The notes below the pieces were generated by a model. It saw only the letters and a program-made list of their open reading frames with translations, had not been told where the DNA came from and searched no databases. The position numbers were made by a program, and so were the translations under genes. Shown piece after piece: positions 13,962 to 21,820 of a stretch of 37,271 nt of DNA. The DNA lies in IMG/VR virus record IMGVR_UViG_3300035199_001187, positions 1 to 37,271 of that record; one strand, 5' to 3'. Origin of the DNA: a virus. Position 1 is the first letter of the stretch; every line of letters begins with the position of its first letter.

Positions 13962-14440
13962 TGTCTACTGAAAAAATTACTGAGTGGTTAACTGTTCCGC
14001 AGAGCGATATAAACAAGCCGGAATCGAAAAATCGCAACGGTGTAAAAATTCAGTTCATGCTATCTCCGGCTGACGTTCCTGTTGCTTGGCGTGAAATTCT
14101 GGATGACTCAGAGAGCAAGCCGGGAAAATATATTATTGAGTTCAAGTACTATTCCTCGCCAGAGCCAACAAAGCTTGCTGAACATGGGGACGGTGTTCAA
14201 GTGGTGGTGGGGCGAAATAGCAAACGAATCTACAGCATCATTATTGATCTAATGAAGGTGTTTGACGCGTGTGAGAACACAAAAATCGAGCTGAAGCTCG
14301 GTCTGGCTGCCGATCACTCTGTTGAGCAGTTAGAACATGAGGGCGCGCTCAGTAGCGGAAATGCTGATGCAATCAGAAGGTTCTTAAAGCCGGTTACGAA
14401 AGGTGGCGAGCTGCTGTTTTCACACCTCGCCCACGGCTGA
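13961..14440 (+). CDS. Unknown partner of the GAF membrane protein
   Basis: A 159-residue soluble protein (MSTEKITEWLTVPQSDINKP...), mixed beta/alpha, with strands KYIIEFKYYSS, GVQVVVGRNSKRIYSIIID and KIELKLGLAADHS and a helical C-terminus. No family recognised; no catalytic motif seen. Its ATG shares a base with the stop of the GAF gene, and a strong terminator follows, so the two form one transcription unit. It has the same low G+C as the GAF gene. The pair looks like a self-contained cargo module. Confidence 0.75.
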   Translation: MSTEKITEWLTVPQSDINKPESKNRNGVKIQFMLSPADVPVAWREILDDSESKPGKYIIEFKYYSSPEPTKLAEHGDGVQVVVGRNSKRIYSIIIDLMKVFDACENTKIELKLGLAADHSVEQLEHEGALSSGNADAIRRFLKPVTKGGELLFSHLAHG

Positions 14441-14454
14441 GAAAACTCATGAAC

Positions 14455-14487
14455 CCAAAAACCCGGTTAATGCCGGGTTTTTTATTT
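14455..14487 (+). terminator. Intrinsic terminator after the GAF cargo pair
   Basis: AACCCGG/CCGGGTT stem with a short TTAATG loop, followed by TTTTTTATTTG. It closes the rightward unit that starts at the repressor or inside the cargo. From here to 14627 I see no further gene and no convincing promoter. Confidence 0.9.
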
Positions 14488-14627
14488 GTGCCATCGTGCA
14501 CGGTGTTCAGAAGTCCATGACTCGCAGATTGGCGTTCTCGCAGGCCATCTAACGTACGAAAGCAAAACGCTTGCATTCTCCAGGATGGCGGTAACGTCTT
14601 CAGACACTGCCAATATGGAGTATGCAG

Positions 14628-14810
14628 ATGATTTCTGATGTAGCTGTGGCTGATTGCCGTCAACCAGGGGATCTGGTTGGTCAGCCTGAGATGGATACCT
14701 TGACTGCGCAGGAGCGCGCGCTAATAACATTCTTTCGCCGGCTGGGCGAGTCGGATCGAGCGTCCGTACTCCGCTTCGCGGAGGTTCTGGCAGGCGCTCC
14801 GCCAGGCTGA
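14628..14810 (+). CDS. 60-residue protein resembling the repressor tail
   Basis: Starts MISDVAVADCRQPGDLVGQP and ends in a helical segment, LTAQERALITFFRRLGESDR, then ASVLRFAEVLAG. The helical segment aligns without gaps to the C-terminal tail of the CI-type repressor (LTAEEAKVLENYRG...DKASVMR...LLA), 12 of 31 residues identical. It has no DNA-binding part. It could form mixed dimers with the repressor or share its partner; this is inference. GGAG lies seven bases before the ATG at 14628, which favours it over the ATG at 14622. Confidence 0.65.
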   Translation: MISDVAVADCRQPGDLVGQPEMDTLTAQERALITFFRRLGESDRASVLRFAEVLAGAPPG

Positions 14811-14821
14811 TAATTGCTCAG

Positions 14822-14841
14822 GAGCCCCCGCTCGGGGGCTC
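14822..14841. terminator. Convergent hairpin between small gene and D
   Basis: A perfect GAGCCCCCG/CGGGGGCTC stem with a two-base loop, placed between the rightward 60-residue gene and the end of the leftward late operon. It is positioned to end both transcripts. T runs are poor on both sides, so it may depend on Rho or only protect mRNA ends. Confidence 0.55.
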
Positions 14842-16084
14842 ATCCCTTCTCGACTTGCATCCGCTTCCATTCCCGCTCCGCCGCCCGCTCGGCGCTGGCC
14901 TTCGCCGCATAGAGGTGTGCCAGGCGCCGTGGATTGGTCTGGTCGCCCTTGGTGACCTTCTTCTGTTCGCCGGTCTTGTCGTCGCGGTAACAGGCGACGA
15001 TGCCGGTGTAGTCGCCTCGGTTGCCGTCGGCCAGCTCGGCGACTTCCTCGTCGGGCAACTTGGACTCCAGCTCGAGGCTGGTGGTGAAGGCTTCCGGGCT
15101 AAAGCTGTGGCGGATGTTACCGCCCAGCCAGACCTGCTCGGTGATTTCGGCCTTGATGCCTACCAGGGAGTAGGTCTGGTCCGGGATCAGTTCCGGACGG
15201 CCCTTGGCCAGGGTGTAGCTGAGGGTGGCGGTACCGCGCTGCAGGCGCCGCCATTCCGCCCGGGCCGCGCGCAAGGCGCTGGCCTGGTCGGCGTAGCTGT
15301 GGCGCAGTTCCTTGAGGTTGTCGCCGCCGCCGGCAATGGCCTCCTTCTTCTCTGCGCTGTTCACCTCGTAGTAGTAGGCCTTTACCCCTGTGTAGCTGTC
15401 CCGATCGGCCTGCAGGAAGCGGTGCTGGTCGCCGTCGTGGCGGGTGAGGGTGACGTGGGGCAACGCCAGGCCGGTGGCCGTGGTGCTCTTGCCGGCGGGC
15501 ATGAACAGCAGGCGCCCGGCCTTGATGGTGGCGATGGCGTCGTGCTCCTGGCCCAGGCGGGTGAGCAGGTTGGCGTCCGATTCGTTGGCCTGGTCCAGGT
15601 GCAGTAGATCCACGGCGCTGAGGGCGGCGCTTACGACGGCGGATAGGCCGTAGGCGCCTGCAATGGCGGTGACCACTGCGCCAATGGTGGTGGCGTGCCA
15701 GCTGCGCTCGCGTTTGGCCTTGAGCCCGCCGCGCAGGTCGGCACTGCGGGCGCGGATGCTGAGGGTGTCCGGGGCGCCGCTGTGCTCGGTTTCGTCCACG
15801 GTGAAGCTGCCCTTGTCCACCAGGCCGGTATCGCTCCAGCCCAGCCAGAGGCGCAGCACGGCGCCGCGCGGGGGGATGGCTAGCAGGCCGTCGTGGTCGC
15901 TGAGCACCACGTCCAGCTGGTCCGCCTCCATGCCGCGGTTGTCGGTGAGGTCGATGCTGATGAGGCGTTGCTCGATGGCGACGGTGATGTCGCGGCCGTC
16001 CACGACCAGGCGGCAGATGGGGCGAGGGTAGGCGGTGGTGTCGCGGTACAGGCGCTGGGCACGGTCGATGACGGTACCCAGCAT
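14840..16084 (-). CDS. D: Baseplate hub protein gpD (late control D)
   Basis: A 414-residue protein of the phage late control D family (PF05954), the P2 gpD hub that resembles gp27 and the VgrG N-terminus and sits at the base of the tail above the spike. Typical segments: PICRLVVDGRDIT, RLISIDLTDNRGMEADQLDV, RFLQADRDSYTGVKAYYYEV and a charged C-terminal region after DQTYSLVG. Close to the length of P2 D (about 387). Last gene of the FI operon; its ATG overlaps the U stop as TGATG. Confidence 0.93.
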   Translation of the reverse strand: MLGTVIDRAQRLYRDTTAYPRPICRLVVDGRDITVAIEQRLISIDLTDNRGMEADQLDVVLSDHDGLLAIPPRGAVLRLWLGWSDTGLVDKGSFTVDETEHSGAPDTLSIRARSADLRGGLKAKRERSWHATTIGAVVTAIAGAYGLSAVVSAALSAVDLLHLDQANESDANLLTRLGQEHDAIATIKAGRLLFMPAGKSTTATGLALPHVTLTRHDGDQHRFLQADRDSYTGVKAYYYEVNSAEKKEAIAGGGDNLKELRHSYADQASALRAARAEWRRLQRGTATLSYTLAKGRPELIPDQTYSLVGIKAEITEQVWLGGNIRHSFSPEAFTTSLELESKLPDEEVAELADGNRGDYTGIVACYRDDKTGEQKKVTKGDQTNPRRLAHLYAAKASAERAAEREWKRMQVEKG

Positions 16085-16524
16085 CACAGCAGCCCCCGGA
16101 GAATGTCGCCGGCGCTGCTTGTGGCTGCGCCGAGCAGATCCACCCGCCCATCGTCGATGCGCTTCAGGGTGAGGGTGAACTCGATACGGCGGGCGGCGCC
16201 GTCGCGGAAGAAGTAGGTGCGGGTTTCGCTCAGGCTCTCAATCACCCAGGCGCCGTAGATGCGCCCGGTGCCCTCCACCAAGGGCCAGGCCTTTCCGGTG
16301 TCGGCCATATAGGCGAGGGTGTCGAGGCTGATGGTGGCGCCGGCCAGGGCCGGTACCAGCACGCCGGGCAGGGTGATGGTGTCGTCACCCTTGCCCAGGA
16401 ACTGCCGCGCCGGGTTGGTGCCGATGCGCGAGGTGGAGCCGTGGCGCCACTCCCGCTGCCGCTGGAACTCCTGGTAGGCGAGGGTCTCCATGCCGAAGAC
16501 GAACATGCCGAGGGCCATCATCAT
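16084..16524 (-). CDS. U: Tail terminator gpU
   Basis: 146 residues of the phage P2 gpU family (PF06995-type), which closes the tail tube at its head-proximal end. Family features: MFVFGMETLAYQEFQRQREW at the start, then GTNPARQFLGKGDDTITLPG and GRIYGAWVIESLSETRTYFF. The start is the first of three Met codons at 16524, with AGGAGC upstream. Its place between T and D matches P2. Confidence 0.92.
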   Translation of the reverse strand: MMMALGMFVFGMETLAYQEFQRQREWRHGSTSRIGTNPARQFLGKGDDTITLPGVLVPALAGATISLDTLAYMADTGKAWPLVEGTGRIYGAWVIESLSETRTYFFRDGAARRIEFTLTLKRIDDGRVDLLGAATSSAGDILRGLL

Positions 16525-16544
16525 GGCGGGTTGCTCCTGTTGAA

Positions 16545-19355
16545 TCAGTCCTGGTCGCTGAGGGAACTGCGGGCCCGGGCCTGGTTGGCGCGGGACGCCT
16601 GGGCCAGCGCCTCGCTGACCTTCTGGCCGACCAGTTGGGCGAGTTGCTGCTCGCTCATACCTGGGGCGCCGTAGACCTGAATGGTGACGGGTGGCAGCGG
16701 CTGAGCACTGGCCGGCGCTGTGCGGGCTGCACCGAGGGGCGCCCGGTTGTCGATGCGCAGGGGCTCGGCGTTGCTGATCGCCGGGCTGGCGGTGGTCATG
16801 CCGGCGGCCGTCAGCCCCACCGACACGGCGCCGGCCTGGGCGAGTCGTTTGGCGGTGTCGGCCATCTGGCCGAGGGGACCCTTCTCTCCGCCGGCAAGGC
16901 CTTGTTCCAGGCCCTGCATGGTGAAGCCGCCAAGTTCGGCGAATACGCGCGACGGGCTGTGGATGCCGAGCTTTTCCTTGAACCAGCCGATGGTGGCGCT
17001 GCCCACCTGGGTGATGGCGCCCTTGATCTGGCCGAGGCCGGCCAGCAGGCCTTTGACCAGGCCCCGGACGATCATGTTGCCGAACTCGGTGAACTGGACC
17101 GGTAGATCGAGGCCAAGGTAGTTCAGGACCTCGGCGAAGGCGCGGTACACCAGGCCGACCGGGTTGAAGTTCATCAGGGTGGTGACGATGCCGCCGATGC
17201 CCCCACTGAAACCGGCCTTGATCTCGGCCCACATGCCCTGGAAGTAGGGGCCCAGCTTGTCCCAGTTTGCGTAGATCAGGGTGGCGCCCAGGGCCAGGCC
17301 GGTGATGACGGCGAGAATGGGGTTGGCCATGGCCAGGGCGCCCAGCATGCGCAGGCCGGTGGCCACCAGAGGCAGCGCCTTTTTGCCCAGGTTGAGCAGA
17401 ACGCCGCCCAGGCTGACGCCGCGGATGGTGGTGAGGGCTAGGCCGTATCGGACCAGGGCAATCGGCCCCAGGAAGCTGGCCAGCATGACACCGAGCCCGC
17501 CGCCGACCGCCAGCAGCAGGGCCAGGCCTCCGGCGGTCTTGACGATAGCCGCCGTCAGCCCGGGATGTTCCTTGACCCAGTCCTTGACGTTCACGGCGAG
17601 GTCGCCGATGCCGCTGATCAGTTCCTTGAGCTGGGGCGCAATAGTGGCGCCGATCTCTGCCATGGCATTGCTCCAGCTGCCCTGGGCGGCCTCCATGGTG
17701 TTGCTGAGGGTGCTGAGTTGCTCGTTGACGCGCATGCGTAGGTCGGCCTGTGCCTGCATCTTGGCGACAACACCCTCATAGCCGACCATGCCTTTGTCCA
17801 TCATGGTCTGCACGACCTGAAGTGTTTCAGCATCATCACCGAAGATCTTCTTCACGACAGCGGTGAAGGCCTCGTCATTCAGTGGTCTGAGTTTCTCCAG
17901 TTGCTTGAAGAGGTTTTCAAGGCCGCCGAAGTCGCCCTTCCCGTTGGTGAAGTCGAGCTGGAAGTCCTGTTTGAAATCCTTCTTCAACATATCGTTGGCG
18001 TCCGCCATGTCCTTGGTGTCCAAACCGGACTGGAAGACCTTGCGGATCGCGTTGCCTGCCGACTCACCGGCCAGGCCCGCCTGGGTCATCATTGCCAGCA
18101 ATGGCGCTAGGGCTTGGGAGGTCTTGAGACCCCTCTCCCCCACGAGGTTCATGGCCGGAGACATCTTGCTGAAGCCCTGGATAATGTCCGCGACCGGAAC
18201 GCCAAGGTTCGCAGTCTTCTGGATCGTATCCATCAGGGACATCATGTCGGCCTCAGCCGTGCCCGTGGCGTCTTGCATATTCGCAGCGAGTTCGGCGGCT
18301 TGCTCGGCTGGCAACTTGAGTTGTACTCCGAGGTAGGCTGCCGCCTCGCCAGTGCCGCCCAAGACCGACTTCGCGCTGATCCCCTGCTTGAGCAACATGG
18401 TCATCATGTTCTGGAAGTCGGCTGTGGTGCCCGGCAGTCGGTCGCCGATGCTGTTGGCGAGGTCAGTGATCTTCTGGAAGTCTTCGGCCACGCTGCCATC
18501 GCTGGCCATCATGGAAACCTTCAGCTGGGTCGCGGCGTCCTCGGACGGGGCGAAGGCGTCGACAATGCCCTTGAGTGGGCGAGCGACGGCATAGCCGGTG
18601 GCAAGCCCCGCTGCACCGCCGGCCGCCATGCTGCCGGCGAGGTGCTGGGTGCGTTCGTACTGGGCGCGCACGCGGTTGAGGGCTTCCTGCTTGCGCGTAA
18701 GCTCCGCCAGCTTGCCCTGCTGCGCTTGGATGGCTGCGTTAGCCTTCTCCATGCCGGTGGCGAGCTGCTGCTCGTGGGTGGCCAGGTTGTCGGTGCTGAT
18801 GCCGGCCGATTCCAGTTGGGTGCGCAGATTGGCCAGGCGCTGGCTCTGGTCCTGGTGCCGGCCGTTGAGGACCTGCACCGCCCCGGTGGTCTTGGCGATG
18901 TCGTCCTTGTAGCGCCGCATTTGGCTCTGGGATTGGCGGTAGCCGGTTTCGAGCTGGGTGAGGCGATCGCGGGCCAGCAGGTACTGCTGGTTGAGGGCGG
19001 CGCTGGGTTCCTTGGCGGAGAGGAGGGCCTTCTGCAGGTTGCTGACGGCGCGGCGGTGGACGTTCACCTCGGCGCCCAGGGCCTGCTGGGTGGCCTTGTG
19101 GGACTCCATGGCGCGCTGGTAGGCGCCCAGCTTGTCGCGGGCCTGTTGCAGTTCGGTACCGGTGCTTTGCAGCTCTTCCTGGTACTTCTTGAAGCCAGTC
19201 GCCTGGCGCTGCAGGTGCTCGAGGGATTTCAGGTGCTCGCGGGTGTCCTTGAGCTGGCGGCCCAGACCGCTGCTGCTCTGGGTGATGGCGCGGATGGGCC
19301 GGGTGGCGCGGTCGATGGCCTGGAGGACCACTTCCAGTTTCAGATCACGCGCCAT
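16545..19355 (-). CDS. T: Tail tape measure protein gpT
   Basis: 936 residues (P2 T about 815). A long coiled-coil N-terminus (residues about 20-260, rich in Gln, Glu and Leu), the TP901-type tape-measure core around 290-560, a block of hydrophobic, membrane-like segments (TAGGLALLLAVGGGLGVMLA and following) at about 620-730, and an Ala/Gln-rich end. It sets tail length and is probably passed into the host envelope on infection. The ATG at 19355 (MARDLKLEVVL) has GGAG seven bases upstream. The next gene rightward is the E/E' frameshift pair, as in P2. Confidence 0.93.
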   Translation of the reverse strand: MARDLKLEVVLQAIDRATRPIRAITQSSSGLGRQLKDTREHLKSLEHLQRQATGFKKYQEELQSTGTELQQARDKLGAYQRAMESHKATQQALGAEVNVHRRAVSNLQKALLSAKEPSAALNQQYLLARDRLTQLETGYRQSQSQMRRYKDDIAKTTGAVQVLNGRHQDQSQRLANLRTQLESAGISTDNLATHEQQLATGMEKANAAIQAQQGKLAELTRKQEALNRVRAQYERTQHLAGSMAAGGAAGLATGYAVARPLKGIVDAFAPSEDAATQLKVSMMASDGSVAEDFQKITDLANSIGDRLPGTTADFQNMMTMLLKQGISAKSVLGGTGEAAAYLGVQLKLPAEQAAELAANMQDATGTAEADMMSLMDTIQKTANLGVPVADIIQGFSKMSPAMNLVGERGLKTSQALAPLLAMMTQAGLAGESAGNAIRKVFQSGLDTKDMADANDMLKKDFKQDFQLDFTNGKGDFGGLENLFKQLEKLRPLNDEAFTAVVKKIFGDDAETLQVVQTMMDKGMVGYEGVVAKMQAQADLRMRVNEQLSTLSNTMEAAQGSWSNAMAEIGATIAPQLKELISGIGDLAVNVKDWVKEHPGLTAAIVKTAGGLALLLAVGGGLGVMLASFLGPIALVRYGLALTTIRGVSLGGVLLNLGKKALPLVATGLRMLGALAMANPILAVITGLALGATLIYANWDKLGPYFQGMWAEIKAGFSGGIGGIVTTLMNFNPVGLVYRAFAEVLNYLGLDLPVQFTEFGNMIVRGLVKGLLAGLGQIKGAITQVGSATIGWFKEKLGIHSPSRVFAELGGFTMQGLEQGLAGGEKGPLGQMADTAKRLAQAGAVSVGLTAAGMTTASPAISNAEPLRIDNRAPLGAARTAPASAQPLPPVTIQVYGAPGMSEQQLAQLVGQKVSEALAQASRANQARARSSLSDQD

Positions 19356-19820
19356 GTGTTTGCTCCCAGCGAATCCTGGCGCTTTCTCGCCATTCAATTA
19401 GATCAGAGAGCGGCAGCGGGTCCATGTCCGCCGGCGCCCAGTGGAACACCAGGGCGATATCGCCCATGGCGTCTTCTACTCGACGAGGGAGCCCTCTCTC
19501 GCGGCCTTCGTCAGCAAAAAACTGGAGACCGCCACGCCGCACTGCATCAGGTCCGCCGGGTCCAGCCGACCGACTTCAGCATCGGTGAGGGTGGGGGTGC
19601 TGATACGCGGGAGGACCTTGCGCAGGGCCAGCACGTCCATCTGGGCGAGATCCAGCAGGGTGACGCCGCGCAGTTCGCCGCTGAGGGGTTTGCGCAGGGT
19701 CACCTCGGTGATGGTGGTGGTGCCACGCACCAGGGGCGCGTCCAGGGTAATGACGGCCTCGTTGGGGTTCTTCGGCTTCTCGTCCAGGGCGATGGCCTGG
19801 GGGGCTTCGGTATGTTCCAT
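19345..19820 (-). CDS. E': Tail assembly chaperone gpE-E' (-1 frameshift product)
   Basis: The extended form of gpE. Translation starts at the gpE ATG (19820), slips back one base at T-TTT-TTG (19515-19521) and goes on in the E' frame to the stop at 19345, giving about 158 residues. The E' part, ADEGRERGLPRRVEDAMGDI followed by ALVFHW and LSDLIEWRESAR, is the conserved end of this family. E and E' coat the tape measure during tail assembly in a fixed ratio. The E' frame has no suitable start codon of its own and overlaps the T start region by 11 bases. Confidence 0.9.
19476..19820 (-). CDS. E: Tail assembly chaperone gpE (short form)
   Basis: 114 residues of the gpE family. Starts MEHTEAPQAIALDEKPKNPN; core ITEVTLRKPLSGELRG and LMQCGVAVSSFLLTKAAREG. 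Stop at 19476 when no frameshift occurs. The ATG at 19820 follows CCAAAGGAG; the longer open frame upstream reads through the intergenic hairpin and is not coding. Partner of E' and the tape measure. Confidence 0.92.
   Translation of the reverse strand: MEHTEAPQAIALDEKPKNPNEAVITLDAPLVRGTTTITEVTLRKPLSGELRGVTLLDLAQMDVLALRKVLPRISTPTLTDAEVGRLDPADLMQCGVAVSSFLLTKAAREGSLVE
19515..19521 (-). other. Slippery heptamer T-TTT-TTG for E/E' shift
   Basis: On the minus strand the codons AGT TTT TTG encode Ser-Phe-Leu of gpE. A -1 slip gives TTT TTT GCT. The heptamer is the one known from P2 itself. It lies 16 codons before the gpE stop, inside the stretch where E and E' overlap. I did not try to fold a downstream stimulator. 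Confidence 0.9.
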
Positions 19821-19845
19821 GGGGTTGCTCCTTTGGGTTGGGGGT

Positions 19846-19863
19846 GCCGGCGAACGGGCCGGC
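19846..19863 (-). promoter_or_regulatory. Intercistronic hairpin before gpE
   Basis: A perfect GCCGGC/GCCGGC stem with a six-base loop lies between the FII stop and the Shine-Dalgarno sequence CCCAAAGGAG of E. The arrangement is like the early cassettes, but the loop differs. It probably lowers or isolates E translation relative to FII, which is needed in larger amounts. Confidence 0.5.
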
Positions 19864-19889
19864 GGAATGTGTCCGTTGAGAGGCATGGG

Positions 19890-20405
19890 TTACAGACCGA
19901 TCGCGGCGCGGTGCGCGGCCAGCAGGTCTTCGCCGTCGACGATCAGGATGAAGTTGAGGAGGTCGATCTCCATGATCACCTCACCGTCTACGGTCAGCTT
20001 GTAGTAGGTGCAGGTCGTGACGACCTTGTGCTCGGTGTCTTCGCCTGGCTTGGACTCGCCGAAGTCGATCTCCTCATGCCGGCCGCGAACGACCACTTCT
20101 ACGGCGCTGGTTTCGGCGGTGTCGTCGCGCTGGAAGGAGCCAGCGAAGCGCAGCATCACGCCATCGGCACGGACGGCGCCGTACTGGCGCAGGACCAGCA
20201 GGTCGATGCCGCCGATGGTCCACTCGAGCTGAATGCCGTCGTCGCTGTGGCCAAGGTCGACCTTGACCGGGCCATCCATGCCGGCGCCGCGCCAGGCCTC
20301 GAGCTTGCGGGCGAGTTTGGGCAGGGTTACGGAGCCGACAACGCCCACGTAGCTGGTGCCGTCGTTGAACAGGTTCTGGTGCTTGAGCTTCTTGGGCAGG
20401 GCCAT
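19890..20405 (-). CDS. FII: Major tail tube protein gpFII
   Basis: 171 residues (P2 FII 172) of the phage tail tube family (PF04985). Typical start MALPKKLKHQNLFNDGTSYV, then VTLPKLARKLEAWRGAGMDG and YYKLTVDGEVIMEIDLLNFI. It forms the inner tube of the contractile tail. RBS AGGAG about ten bases before the ATG. Lies between FI and E as in P2. Confidence 0.95.
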   Translation of the reverse strand: MALPKKLKHQNLFNDGTSYVGVVGSVTLPKLARKLEAWRGAGMDGPVKVDLGHSDDGIQLEWTIGGIDLLVLRQYGAVRADGVMLRFAGSFQRDDTAETSAVEVVVRGRHEEIDFGESKPGEDTEHKVVTTCTYYKLTVDGEVIMEIDLLNFILIVDGEDLLAAHRAAIGL

Positions 20406-20422
20406 GGTGGGGCTCTCCTACG

Positions 20423-20441
20423 GCGCGGCCGATGGCCGCGC
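20423..20441 (-). promoter_or_regulatory. Intercistronic hairpin between FI and FII
   Basis: A perfect 8-bp GC stem (GCGCGGCC/GGCCGCGC) with a three-base loop between the FI stop and the FII ribosome binding site. No T run, so it is not a terminator. A role in mRNA stability of the highly expressed tube gene is likely by analogy only. Confidence 0.5.
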
Positions 20442-20453
20442 GTGTGAATGGGG

Positions 20454-21644
20454 TTAACCGTTGACGCGGGCGGCGAAGTCGATCAGGTAGCGATCGGTGA
20501 TGCGCTGCTGGAAGGTCAGGTCCTCGAGCGGCGGCACGGGGGTGTAGTCGTAGTCCAGGAACAACTTGCCGGCCTTGAGGGTGTCTTTGTCGTTGAAGGC
20601 CGGGTCGTACCAGCACTCGCCGCCGATCAGGTAGCCGCGGCGGGTCAGGTCGCGGAACTTGGCGTTGATGCTCTCGACGATGTCGCGCACCAGGCTGGCG
20701 TGCATCGGCTTGTCGACTGCCCAGAAGTGCCCCTCGGCCATGGTGTCGGCCAGCACCTGGGCGGTGCGGGTGTAGTTCTCGAAGGCGAATAGCGGGTCGT
20801 CGGAGCAGGTGCGGGAGCCCCAGAAGCGGAAGCCCTCGCGACGAATCAGGGTGGTGACCTCGGCCGCGTTGAGCAGGCCGGCATCGGTGGCGGGGTTCTG
20901 CAGGTCCCAGAACACGTCTTTGGACAGGCCCGACACGCCATTGACTGGCACGTTGGAGAGGGTCTTGTGCCAGCCGATCTGCTCGTCCAGTTTGGCGCGC
21001 AGACCCAGGGCGCGAGCAATGGCCGCCGCCGGGGCGTCGGCGTTGAGCGTGGTGTCCCAGTTGATGAAGTCCGGCCAGATGAGCATGAGCTCGCGGGCGC
21101 CGAAGTTCTCGCGGTAGGCGATGGCGTCGCTCACGGTTTCGCAGTCCCAGGCGCTGGCGTAGGCGAAGCCGCGCAGCTTCTGGGCGATGGTGACCAGTTC
21201 GGTGGAGACAGCCAGGGAGTCCAGGCCGGGCACGCCCAGGATGCGCGGACGCACGCCAAGCTGGGCCTCGGCTGCGAGCAGGGCCTTCATGCCGGTGTAC
21301 TGGCCGCCGGCGGTGACGCTGCCGATGATCTTGGTGGCCTGGTCGGCGGCCTTGGCGGCATCGTCCACGCCCTCGCCGTCGGCCACGCGGACCACGACGG
21401 TCACGGGACTGGCCTGGTCGGCGATGGCGTCCAGGCTTTTGGCCAAGGTGCCCAGCTCACCGGCCTTGCCGGAAGCAGTGAGCACGTCGGTGAGCAGGAC
21501 GGGCTTATTCAAGGGGAAAACGGAGGCATCCGCGTCGCTGGCCGTGCAGACCATGCCGACTACAGCCGTCGAGACAGTGCGGATGGGGCGGGTGCCCTGG
21601 TTGATTTCGACGACTCGGACGCCGTGATGGTGATCGGTAGGCAT
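20454..21644 (-). CDS. FI: Tail sheath protein gpFI
   Basis: 396 residues, the same length as P2 FI. Contractile sheath family: start MPTDHHHGVRVVEINQGTRP, TAVVGMVCTASDAD, and the C-terminal LFLDYDYTPVPPLEDLTFQQ and DRYLIDFAARVNG. Starts at the ATG 21644 after GCAGGAGATCCC; the frame upstream runs into the promoter region. First gene of the late FI operon, with an Ogr-type dyad 91 bases upstream. Confidence 0.95.
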   Translation of the reverse strand: MPTDHHHGVRVVEINQGTRPIRTVSTAVVGMVCTASDADASVFPLNKPVLLTDVLTASGKAGELGTLAKSLDAIADQASPVTVVVRVADGEGVDDAAKAADQATKIIGSVTAGGQYTGMKALLAAEAQLGVRPRILGVPGLDSLAVSTELVTIAQKLRGFAYASAWDCETVSDAIAYRENFGARELMLIWPDFINWDTTLNADAPAAAIARALGLRAKLDEQIGWHKTLSNVPVNGVSGLSKDVFWDLQNPATDAGLLNAAEVTTLIRREGFRFWGSRTCSDDPLFAFENYTRTAQVLADTMAEGHFWAVDKPMHASLVRDIVESINAKFRDLTRRGYLIGGECWYDPAFNDKDTLKAGKLFLDYDYTPVPPLEDLTFQQRITDRYLIDFAARVNG

Positions 21645-21723
21645 GGGATCTCCTGCAGGGCTGGGTGCCAGATCAGTGAGCCTTGAGGGTGACGCGCGCG
21701 CGAGGTCGGCGGTAGCGGCGGGA

Positions 21724-21746
21724 AATGTAGAAAGGGCTGCTACAGG
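21724..21746 (-). promoter_or_regulatory. Probable Ogr site / late promoter P_F
   Basis: AATGTAG-N9-CTACAGG, one of three copies of a dyad whose full form is CCTGTAG-N9-CTACAGG. It lies in the gap before FI, where P2 has its P_F late promoter. In P2, Ogr binds TGT-N12-ACA centred near -55; here the spacing is N13. The left arm is changed in two outer bases. CGCGCGCG follows about 22 bases downstream, as in the V and P copies. Confidence 0.7.
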
Positions 21747-21754
21747 GTGGACAT

Positions 21755-21783
21755 GAAAAAGCCCCGGCGGGCGGGGCTGTTTC
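21755..21783 (-). terminator. Terminator after the fibre chaperone
   Basis: AGCCCCG/CGGGGCT stem with a five-base loop, followed on the minus strand by TTTTTC. It ends the V-W-J-I-H operon and separates it from the FI operon, whose promoter dyad lies just beyond it. Confidence 0.85.
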
Positions 21784-21820
21784 ATCGGGTCATACGGGAG
21801 GGGGCGGTACTGTCGGCGTA

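Noticed and set aside
18114-20447. 777-codon plus-strand open frame across T, E and FII
   Set aside because: It crosses the reverse of three well-supported tail genes, including the frameshift site, and has biased composition without motifs.
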